Below, in pieces: positions 1 through 6,830 of a DNA stretch of 64,000 nucleotides. The DNA comes from Gillisella vitis (GTDB lineage: Bacteria; Pseudomonadota; Alphaproteobacteria; Rhizobiales; Rhizobiaceae): assembly GCA_009744235.1 (NCBI GenBank), contig WPHV01000004.1:124001-188000 (forward strand), read 5' to 3'. Within the stretch, counting starts at the first letter, position 1; the number at the start of each line of letters is the position of its first letter. The notes under the pieces are model-generated. The model ran no database searches. It saw only the letters and a program-made list of their open reading frames with translations, and was not told where the DNA came from. Position numbers and translations under genes: made by a program.

Positions 1-645
1 CGCGGACGCGGGATCGACGCCGAACTGAACGGCACCGTGACCATCAAGGGCAGTATCGCAGCACCGCAAGTCTCGGGCGCCTTCACCATGCGGCGGGGCC
101 GGATGGTCATTCTCACCAAGCGGCTGGATTTCAGCTCAGGCAAAATCACCTTCAGCGGTGGCCTTATCCCGGTTGTCGACTTCGAGGCTACCAGCACATC
201 AGGCAGCACGACGCTGACAGCCAAGGTATCCGGCGTGGCAACCGACCCGGATATCAGTTTTTCCTCCGCCCCCGCCCTGCCGCAGGACGAGGTCCTGGCA
301 CAGCTTATTTTCGGCCAGTCGATGGCGAAACTGTCGCCACTGCAAATTGCTCAATTGGCGGATGCCGTCGGTCAGTTGGGCGGTGGTAATTCGACATCGC
401 TGTTCAACAGTCTTCGCAGCGCCGTTGGCGTCGACGATCTCGACATCAGCACCGATTCCAAGGGCAATACCCAGTTCAGCGCCGGAAAATACCTGAACGA
501 CAAAACCTATCTTGAATTCCAGCAGGGCAGCACCGGCAGCAAAGCCGTGATCAACCTGGATGTCGGTCGTGGCTTCAAGCTGAAAGGTGAAGCAGGCGCC
601 AGTGGATCGAGCGGCGGCGGCGTATTCTATGAGAAGGAATACTAG
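1..645 (+). CDS. TamB-like translocation/assembly module protein, C-terminal part (5' end outside window)
   Basis: The reading frame is open from base 1, so this is the last 214 codons of a longer gene. The fragment is rich in alternating hydrophobic and polar residues with many Gly, Ser and Thr, as in the beta-rich TamB C-terminal (DUF490) domain. It contains the typical late segment with LPQDEVLAQLIFGQSMAKLSP near the middle and ends in an aromatic residue (EKEY). TamB proteins are inner-membrane anchored, span the periplasm and work with an outer-membrane Omp85 protein (TamA) in outer-membrane biogenesis or lipid transport. A tamA partner would be expected just upstream, outside the window. 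The first in-window ATG/GTG codons are internal and are not the true start. Confidence 0.85.
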   Translation, partial: RGRGIDAELNGTVTIKGSIAAPQVSGAFTMRRGRMVILTKRLDFSSGKITFSGGLIPVVDFEATSTSGSTTLTAKVSGVATDPDISFSSAPALPQDEVLAQLIFGQSMAKLSPLQIAQLADAVGQLGGGNSTSLFNSLRSAVGVDDLDISTDSKGNTQFSAGKYLNDKTYLEFQQGSTGSKAVINLDVGRGFKLKGEAGASGSSGGGVFYEKEY

Positions 646-1372
646 AGACCGTCAGACTCAAAACGTCTCCGATAGGTTCAAGGCGCGGTCTACTCGCTGC
701 ATGGCATCGTAGCCTTATAAGCGCGCGATGCACAACACCCTGAATTTACTTTAGAATTTCTCAAATCGAGGTAGTTCAGGGAATTACGGACAAACAAGAC
801 CATGGATCGCCAGCGCTTTATCGCAGGCATAAATCTCGACTAAATATTTTTTACACTCTGGATCGTTTTCTCGTTAAATACGGCGAGGACTTAAGAAATT
901 GTACAGCGAACTCTCGGTAAAATTCAGCCTGAGAAGCTCCCGAAGTCCAGTGTCCTTAACGGCCCTAAAAGACCAGAGGTGTCGACGCTATTCAAAGGAA
1001 AGCTTGAATAGCTATTTTTTAATAAAATATCTGTATGAATATAGGGGTTAAGCCAAGGCAAGGCCATCGATCACACAACAAAGCCATCGATCACACAACA
1101 AAGCATGTGAGATTGCTCTCCTTACTTGACGTCACACGAGCCAATACGGTTCGGCGTTATGCATAGGCCCTTGGATCTAAAAAATCGATCACACTGAAGA
1201 ATTATACGAACAGTCATTGAAAATGATTTTCGTATTCAACCTGCAACTCCCCAAGGCGAGGATGCGATTCACATCTTCGAGCGTTGGTATGGTTCGAGAA
1301 ATACAAGCACCGCGGCGTCATCAGGGAATGCCCCAACAGGACACGCCTGCTACAGGACACAGAGGAAGAACG
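646..1372. other. 727-base intergenic stretch without a convincing gene
   Basis: Stop codons are frequent in all frames and I see no recognisable protein. The region is more AT-rich than its neighbours, especially around 1000-1040. It must hold the promoter of the chemoreceptor gene, but no clear -35/-10 pair can be assigned. It contains a 20-base tandem duplication, listed separately. An in-frame upstream extension of the chemoreceptor (from 1217) is open but unlike the family. Confidence 0.6.
1063..1102. repeat. 20-base perfect tandem duplication
   Basis: The unit GCCATCGATCACACAACAAA occurs twice head to tail (1063-1082 and 1083-1102). An 11-base piece of it, ATCGATCACAC, recurs at 1184-1194. 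It lies 270-310 bases upstream of the chosen chemoreceptor start. It could be a chance slippage product or repeated protein-binding sites. Confidence 0.85.
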
Positions 1373-3052
1373 ATGCTGGGTTTCGGTTCAGATGCAGAAA
1401 ACATTCTGTCGGCGCTTGCAAAATCGCAGGCCGTGATCGAGTTCGATCTCGAAGGCACGATTATCACCACCAACGACGTCTTCTGTCGTTTGATGGGGTA
1501 TCGGCCCGAGGAACTCAAAGGGCGCAAGCATGCGCTGTTTTGTGATCCCTCCTATGTGTCCTCTGCGCCATACAAGGCATTCTGGAAAAAGCTTGCAGAC
1601 GGACAATCGGAAACGGCTACCTTCAAGCGGATCAACAAGGCAGGTCAGGAAGTCTGGATCAACGGCTCCTATAATCCGGTCTGCAATTCCAGAGGCAAGC
1701 CTTACAAGGTGGTCAAGATCGCAACTGATGTCACCGCTGCCCAGTTGCAGACCCTGGAAGACCGCGGCAAAATGGCTGCGATTTCACGCGCTCAGGCAGT
1801 CATTGAATTTACCAAGACCGGAGAGATTCTTACTGCCAACGAAAACTTCCTGAAAGTGCTGGGATATAGCTTGGCCGAGATCCAGGGCAAGCATCATTCG
1901 ATGTTCTGCGAGCCTTCCTATACCGCGAGCCGCGACTACAAGCTGTTTTGGGAAAAACTCAGCAATGGCGAGTTCATCGCAGAAGAGTTCAAGCGCATCG
2001 GCAAAGGCGGCAAGGTGACATGGATTCAAGCCTCCTATAACCCGATCTTTGATGCCGACGGCAGGGTAATCAAGGTGGTGAAATTCGCCACCGATGTCAC
2101 TGACCGGGTGCGGTGCGTACAGGAAATCGGGCACGCTTTGCAGGCTCTTTCGGATGGCGACCTAACGGTGACGCTGGAGCGGCCTTTTGTGTCAGGCCTC
2201 GACCAAATCCGGATGGACCTCAACAATGCCATGGAAAAACTGACAACCGCGATGCGAACCGTGGCCATGAACGCCAACGCAATCGCCGCTGGAACCAACC
2301 AGATCAAATCTGCTTCTGACGATCTTTCCCGCCGCACCGAGCAGCAGGCTGCCTCTGTCGAGGAAACCGCCGCAGCCCTTGAGGAAGTAACCCAGACGGT
2401 CACCGACAGCGCAAAGCGGGCAGCAGAAGCCGCCAATCTCGTTGCGCGCACCAAGGCCCAGGCTGAAGCCTCCAGCCAGGTGGTTCGCAACGCCATTGAC
2501 GCCATGGGCCAGATTGAAAACTCCTCCAATGAGATTTCAAACATCATTGGCGTGATTGACGATATCGCCTTCCAGACCAACCTTCTGGCGCTGAATGCCG
2601 GAGTTGAAGCCGCCCGCGCGGGCGAGGCAGGCAAAGGCTTTGCCGTCGTTGCCCAGGAAGTACGCGAACTGGCACAACGCTCTGCCAAGGCCGCCAAGGA
2701 AATCAAGCTGCTGATTACCACGTCGACCAGCCAGGTCGAAACCGGCGTGTCGCTGGTGGGTGAAACCGGCAAGGCGCTGACGACGATCCTGGCGGAAGTT
2801 CAGGAGGTCAACCGCAATATCGGCGCCATTGTCGAAGCGTCTCGGGAACAGGCAACCGGCCTTAGAGAAATCAACAAGGCCGTCAACACCATGGACCAGA
2901 ATACCCAGCAAAATGCCGCCATGGTGGAAGAAAGCTCGGCGGCGAGCCATGGTCTCGCCCAGCAAACCGAAAACCTGCGCAACCTGCTCGAACAATTTAG
3001 ATTTGAGAAACATTCTTCCGCTAGGATGAGCCATGACAAATATGCGGCGTAG
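1373..3052 (+). CDS. Soluble methyl-accepting chemotaxis protein with two PAS domains
   Basis: The protein has 559 residues from the chosen ATG at 1373, which follows AGAGGAAG and gives the [12 protein letters not shown] start usual for this rhizobial receptor group. An upstream in-frame ATG at 1217 would add 52 atypical residues. Two similar PAS domains lie at about 16-120 and 138-242; both carry an AVIEF start, an FC-P-SY motif and a TDVT end. A short HAMP-like linker follows near 255-290, then the cytoplasmic signalling domain with the highly conserved hairpin tip around residue 394 ([20 protein letters not shown]). No transmembrane segment is present, so sensing is cytoplasmic, as in BdlA- or Aer-like receptors. 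The PAS ligand (heme, flavin or a small molecule) cannot be told. No CheR-docking pentapeptide is seen at the C-terminus. cheW follows downstream. Confidence 0.92.
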   Translation: MLGFGSDAENILSALAKSQAVIEFDLEGTIITTNDVFCRLMGYRPEELKGRKHALFCDPSYVSSAPYKAFWKKLADGQSETATFKRINKAGQEVWINGSYNPVCNSRGKPYKVVKIATDVTAAQLQTLEDRGKMAAISRAQAVIEFTKTGEILTANENFLKVLGYSLAEIQGKHHSMFCEPSYTASRDYKLFWEKLSNGEFIAEEFKRIGKGGKVTWIQASYNPIFDADGRVIKVVKFATDVTDRVRCVQEIGHALQALSDGDLTVTLERPFVSGLDQIRMDLNNAMEKLTTAMRTVAMNANAIAAGTNQIKSASDDLSRRTEQQAASVEETAAALEEVTQTVTDSAKRAAEAANLVARTKAQAEASSQVVRNAIDAMGQIENSSNEISNIIGVIDDIAFQTNLLALNAGVEAARAGEAGKGFAVVAQEVRELAQRSAKAAKEIKLLITTSTSQVETGVSLVGETGKALTTILAEVQEVNRNIGAIVEASREQATGLREINKAVNTMDQNTQQNAAMVEESSAASHGLAQQTENLRNLLEQFRFEKHSSARMSHDKYAA

Positions 3053-3165
3053 CGGCAATCGCTACGCATCGCATGGACGAACATCAGACTAATGATCGCA
3101 ATACAGCCCCGGCGGGTAACCTGTTTACAGGAAGCGGAGGGCGAAAGACAGGCGGGACGGATATC

Positions 3166-3645
3166 ATGGCAACACCTATTACCCCTACCAGCTTCGGCGG
3201 TGAAAACCTCGAAATCATCGCGTTTCGCCTGCATGACCAGGAGTTCTGCGTCAAGACCACCACAATCCGGGAAATCCGCGGCTGGGCGCCTTCCACGCCC
3301 ATTCCGCATGCACCAGCCGATGTGATCGGTGTGATGAACCTGCGCGGTTCAGTCATTCCGATCATTGATCTTGCCTACAAGCTCGGCATGAAGAGCACGG
3401 TTGCCAATGAGCGCTCCGCCATTGTCGTCGCTGAAGTGCACAATATGGTCATCGGCATGCTGGTCGACCGGGTGTCCGACATCCTGACCATCCCCTCCAG
3501 CCAGGTTCAGCCGGTACCTGAAGTTTCGGCCTCTTTCGACAAGACGTTTTCCGAAGGCATCATCGCCAATGAAAACGGTATGATCTGCTTCCTGAACCTT
3601 TCCAAAATGTTCAAGGGCAGCGAGCTGGAAGAGCTGGCGGCCTGA
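3166..3645 (+). CDS. cheW: Chemotaxis adaptor protein CheW
   Basis: This is a CheW-family adaptor that couples receptors to the CheA kinase. From the ATG at 3166 (start MATPITPTSFGGENLEIIAF) it has 159 residues, the usual CheW length. An in-frame ATG at 3073 would add 31 residues with no family counterpart. Typical features are the beta-barrel start (AFRLHDQEFCVKTTTIREIRG), the MNLRGSVIPIIDL segment and the VDRVSDI motif. It lies 113 bases after the receptor gene on the same strand and is followed by a strong terminator, so the two are probably cotranscribed. No cheA, cheY, cheR or cheB is in the window, so this pair probably feeds a main chemotaxis cluster elsewhere. Confidence 0.92.
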   Translation: MATPITPTSFGGENLEIIAFRLHDQEFCVKTTTIREIRGWAPSTPIPHAPADVIGVMNLRGSVIPIIDLAYKLGMKSTVANERSAIVVAEVHNMVIGMLVDRVSDILTIPSSQVQPVPEVSASFDKTFSEGIIANENGMICFLNLSKMFKGSELEELAA

Positions 3646-3667
3646 TCATTAAAAACCAATAGTATCG

Positions 3668-3697
3668 AAAGCGGCCTCATCGGGCCGCTTTTTTTGT
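3668..3697 (+). terminator. Rho-independent terminator after cheW
   Basis: A GC-rich hairpin with arms AAGCGGCC and GGCCGCTT and a short TCATC-type loop is followed directly by a run of seven T. It begins 23 bases past the cheW stop. Confidence 0.88.
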
Positions 3698-3727
3698 TTT
3701 GGTGCTTTTTGTTCTGTTATGCGAAAT

Positions 3728-3751
3728 GCCGCCCTGCCTAAGCAGGGCGGC
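3728..3751 (-). terminator. Hairpin downstream of the OFA transporter, possible terminator
   Basis: A perfect 10-bp inverted repeat (GCCGCCCTGC / GCAGGGCGGC, loop CTAA) lies 13 bases past the stop of the minus-strand transporter. The following minus-strand bases (ATTTCGC) form only a weak T tract, so termination is likely but not certain. With the cheW terminator it separates two convergent genes. Confidence 0.55.
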
Positions 3752-3764
3752 ATGGCAAGGTTGG

Positions 3765-5423
3765 TTAGCCAAACAGCACCAGCGTGCTGCGCAGAGTGAC
3801 CCAAACACCCCAGAGCAAGGGAATGCCGACAACGGCCCAGGCAAGTGCCGCCTTGGCGTCGAAACCACCCTTGCCAATGCCGAACGAGCCGGTCGGGCCA
3901 GCACTGGCAGCGGCAGTCTTGGCCTGAAGGGCGGCAACCTCGTCATCCGACATGAACCATTTCTCCGGCAATGGACGGATCAAGGCATTGGCGACAAGGC
4001 CGAGCGCCAGCATGCCGGCCAGGATATACATCGTGCCGGTATAAAGTGCGGGACCGGGGGAAATCCCGGCAGCAATCTGGGCTTCGCGGATATAGTTGAC
4101 CACGACAGGACCGACGATGCCCGCCGTTGCCCAGGCCGTCAGCAACCGGCCATGAATGGCGCCCACGAATTGCGTTCCGAAAATATCGGCGAGATAGGCC
4201 GGAATGGTGGCAAACCCGCCGCCATACATCGACAGGATGACGCCAAACGCCAGAACGAATAGCGCCTTGGAGCCCAGACCCGCCAAGGTCGGTGCTATCG
4301 CATACAGCAGGATGCCGAGCAGGAAAAAACAGTAATAGGTGTTCTTGCGCCCGATCTTGTCCGACATCGACGCCCAGAAAAACCGTCCGCCAATGTTGAA
4401 CAGCGACAACAATCCGGTAAATCCGGCAGCGATGGCGGCAATCTGTGCCTTTTGCGCGGTATCCAGTTGCGAGAATGTCAGGTCCGGCAGACCGATCAGC
4501 GAGCCGGCGAAAATTTCCTGCAGCATGGGCGAGGCCATGCCGATCACTCCGATACCCGCCGAAACATTCAGGCAGAGCACAGCCCAGATCAGCCAGAATT
4601 GCGGGGTCTTGTGAGCATCACGCAGATGCACGTGGCGATGGGTAATCATGCTGCTCTTGGCAACAGGCGGGGTCCAACCTTCTGGACGCCAGCCAGCCGG
4701 GGGAATGCGGTAACCGAAAGCGCCGCCCATCATGAAGACGAAATAGATGGCAGCCATGACTACGAACGTCTGCCAGACGCCCGGCCCGGCATCGGAACGG
4801 AACACGCCCATCAGTAGGTTGGCAAGCGGCGCACCGATCATCGCCCCGCCGCCAAAGCCCATGATTGCCATGCCGGTCGCCATGCCGCGCCGGTCGGGAA
4901 ACCATTTGATCAGCGTAGACACCGGAGAAATATAGCCGAGACCAAGCCCGATGCCGCCGATCACGCCCGCACCGATCCACATCAGCCACAGTTGATGGGT
5001 GAAAACCCCCAGCGCCGCGACGAGAATGCCGCCGCACCAGCAGCAGGCCGAAACAAACCCGGCACGGCGCGGGCCAACCCGCTCCAGCCATCCACCCCAA
5101 AGCGCTGCGGAACAGCCGAGCAGCACGAAGAACAATGTGTAGATCCAGCCGAGATCGGCGACGCGCCAATTGCATTCGGTGGTGAACAGCGCGCCGACAA
5201 GTGACAGACCAGCGCAGCTTGCAGGCACCGTGGTGCCCAATGCCTTACTGAGCGGCAGCCAGAAGACGCTAAAACCATAGGCCATGCCGATGCAAAGATG
5301 AATGGCAAGCGCTGCTGGTGGCACCAGCCAGCGATTAAAACCCGGTTTTGCGATGATCCGTTCCCGATCAAGCAAACCGGCAGATGATGACAGCGCTGTC
5401 CCCGGCGCATTCGTAACTGCCAT
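3765..5423 (-). CDS. MFS transporter, oxalate/formate antiporter (OFA) family
   Basis: A 552-residue multi-pass membrane protein with about 12 hydrophobic segments. The start at 5423 follows a strong AGGAGGG; a longer in-frame start at 5468 lacks this support. Features fitting OFA/YhjX-type carriers are the early GMAYGFSVFWLPLS segment, the conserved GGIGLGLGYISPVSTLIKWFPDRRGMATG loop in the middle (4th-5th helices) and the second-half signature FWASMSDKIGRKNTYY. A long insertion in the first half (about residues 60-85, with CNWRVADLGW) resembles the longer proteobacterial members. It lies downstream of the formate dehydrogenase genes on the same strand, which supports transport of formate or a related small carboxylate. 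The substrate is inference; the family also includes members of unknown specificity. Confidence 0.82.
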   Translation of the reverse strand: MAVTNAPGTALSSSAGLLDRERIIAKPGFNRWLVPPAALAIHLCIGMAYGFSVFWLPLSKALGTTVPASCAGLSLVGALFTTECNWRVADLGWIYTLFFVLLGCSAALWGGWLERVGPRRAGFVSACCWCGGILVAALGVFTHQLWLMWIGAGVIGGIGLGLGYISPVSTLIKWFPDRRGMATGMAIMGFGGGAMIGAPLANLLMGVFRSDAGPGVWQTFVVMAAIYFVFMMGGAFGYRIPPAGWRPEGWTPPVAKSSMITHRHVHLRDAHKTPQFWLIWAVLCLNVSAGIGVIGMASPMLQEIFAGSLIGLPDLTFSQLDTAQKAQIAAIAAGFTGLLSLFNIGGRFFWASMSDKIGRKNTYYCFFLLGILLYAIAPTLAGLGSKALFVLAFGVILSMYGGGFATIPAYLADIFGTQFVGAIHGRLLTAWATAGIVGPVVVNYIREAQIAAGISPGPALYTGTMYILAGMLALGLVANALIRPLPEKWFMSDDEVAALQAKTAAASAGPTGSFGIGKGGFDAKAALAWAVVGIPLLWGVWVTLRSTLVLFG

Positions 5424-5496
5424 AAATATCCCTCCTCGTGCTTCTATCCAAATGGAGGCACCAGCCAAATTTGGAGAAGTCGTTGCTCAAACAAAA

Positions 5497-5545
5497 AACC
5501 AGTGCATGATGGCATGAACCAAGTGAATGCATCACGACACTGGTT
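5497..5545. promoter_or_regulatory. Interrupted dyad upstream of the OFA transporter
   Basis: AACCAGTG (5497-5504) and CACTGGTT (5538-5545) are perfect inverted copies. Next to the outer arms, TGATG and its complement CATCA extend the symmetry with small gaps. The element is 74-122 bases upstream of the transporter start, where an operator or activator site would sit. No regulator can be assigned. Confidence 0.4.
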
Positions 5546-5704
5546 GGCTTGTCTATTCCCAGCACTATCTGTAGCAGACAGCGCAACTGCCACCGCCACA
5601 CATAGCGCGTCTGTCGAATGGCCAGATAGGGCCCTAATCAACCTGTTAAAATCTTTAGACTATTTGGCGCCATGCACACTAGGCCGTCGCCCGTTCGGTC
5701 AGAC

Positions 5705-5977
5705 TCAAGCTGTGCCGCGCCCCGCCATGCCAAAGGCCTCGGCACTATTATCCACTGGACGCTTGATCAGTTTCGCCGCCTCGATCACCAGCGGGTCAAA
5801 TCCATCTCGACCGGTATCGATCATCTCGAAAAACTGACGGCGCATGCGCGGTTCCCAGAACTTGTTGATATGGGTCGCCACGCCCTGCACCCGCTCATGC
5901 TCCGGCTGCGTGTTGAAGAACTGGGCGATCTGATTGGCCATGCGGATCAGTTTTTCAGCAATATGGTCATGCGACAT
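5705..5977 (-). CDS. fdsD: NAD-dependent formate dehydrogenase, delta subunit FdsD
   Basis: A 90-residue protein with the FdsD pattern: an N-terminal helix (HIAEKLIRMANQIAQFF), then HINKFWEPRMRRQ, a segment FDPLVIEAA, and a C-terminus rich in small residues. FdsD is a small subunit needed for assembly or stability of the soluble FdsABG formate dehydrogenase. Its start overlaps the end of fdhD by 11 bases, indicating translational coupling. It is the last gene of the fds operon; 281 bases separate it from the OFA transporter. Confidence 0.9.
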   Translation of the reverse strand: MSHDHIAEKLIRMANQIAQFFNTQPEHERVQGVATHINKFWEPRMRRQFFEMIDTGRDGFDPLVIEAAKLIKRPVDNSAEAFGMAGRGTA

Positions 5978-6791
5978 CGGCGGAAACCCCGGATATTATG
6001 CGGTCAGGACGAGTGAACACTTCAAAATCATCGCCACGGGCAATGCCGATCAGGGTCATGCCCGCCGCCTGCGCAGTGCGGATGGCTAGCGCGGTTGGCG
6101 CGGAAATCGCCAACAGGATCGGCGCGCCCAGCATGGCCGCCTTTTGCACCATCTCGACCGACAGCCGACTGGTAACCACCACCACACCGTCTTCGCCCCG
6201 GCGTCCGGCCTTCAACACCGCTCCAACCAATTTATCAAGAGCATTGTGACGCCCCACATCTTCCCGGATCGCCAACAGGCCTTCGTCGGGAATGAAGAAA
6301 CCGGCACCATGCACCGCATGGGTTTGCCGGTTGAGCGCCTGCGCCCGGCTGAGCGCATCGACAGCCTCACGGATATCCGCCGGTGTCAGCATCAATTCGC
6401 CGGTGACTTTCGGCACATCCCGGCTGGCCTGTTCGATTGACTCGATCCCACAGAGACCACAGCCAACAGGCCCCGCCATGCGACGGCGGCGGGTCGTCAG
6501 GGCTTCCGCTGTCGTATCAAGCAGCGTCACCTGCACATCGATGCCACTTGCCGCCTCGATCGGTTCAATGGCCAGAACCTCATCCAGACGGGTAATGATG
6601 CCCTCGGCCAGCGAAAAGCCCAGCGCAAAATCCAAGAGATCAGCGGGTGTCGCCATCATCACCGCATGGGTGGAACCGCCATAGGAAAAGGCCACCGGCA
6701 CTTCCTCCGGCACGATCCGGTGGGCCTGCGTGGTCATCCCCTGGCGATACTGCACCTGCGGCACGAGACAGGTGGTTTTCATCTCCGGCAT
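5967..6791 (-). CDS. fdhD: Formate dehydrogenase accessory sulfurtransferase FdhD
   Basis: FdhD carries sulfur from the IscS desulfurase to the molybdenum cofactor of formate dehydrogenases, which is needed for activity. The 274-residue protein shows the two key cysteines in CGLC (about residues 111-114) inside the conserved GPVGCGLCGIESIEQA block. It also has the DLLDFALGFSLAEGII motif near 51-67 and the GRHNALDKLVG segment. The start at 6791 lies 11 bases after GGGAGGG; a second ATG three codons in is possible. It is 39 bases downstream of fdsA and overlaps fdsD, as in standard fdsGBACD operons. Confidence 0.95.
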   Translation of the reverse strand: MPEMKTTCLVPQVQYRQGMTTQAHRIVPEEVPVAFSYGGSTHAVMMATPADLLDFALGFSLAEGIITRLDEVLAIEPIEAASGIDVQVTLLDTTAEALTTRRRRMAGPVGCGLCGIESIEQASRDVPKVTGELMLTPADIREAVDALSRAQALNRQTHAVHGAGFFIPDEGLLAIREDVGRHNALDKLVGAVLKAGRRGEDGVVVVTSRLSVEMVQKAAMLGAPILLAISAPTALAIRTAQAAGMTLIGIARGDDFEVFTRPDRIISGVSADVA

Positions 6792-6830
6792 ACCGGCAAA
6801 ACCCTCCCTTTATCTTCCCCGCCCCTCATC

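Noticed and set aside
1217..1372. Extended N-terminus of the chemoreceptor
   Set aside because: The 52 extra residues are not family-like and the ATG at 1373 has a good ribosome site and the usual [12 protein letters not shown] start.
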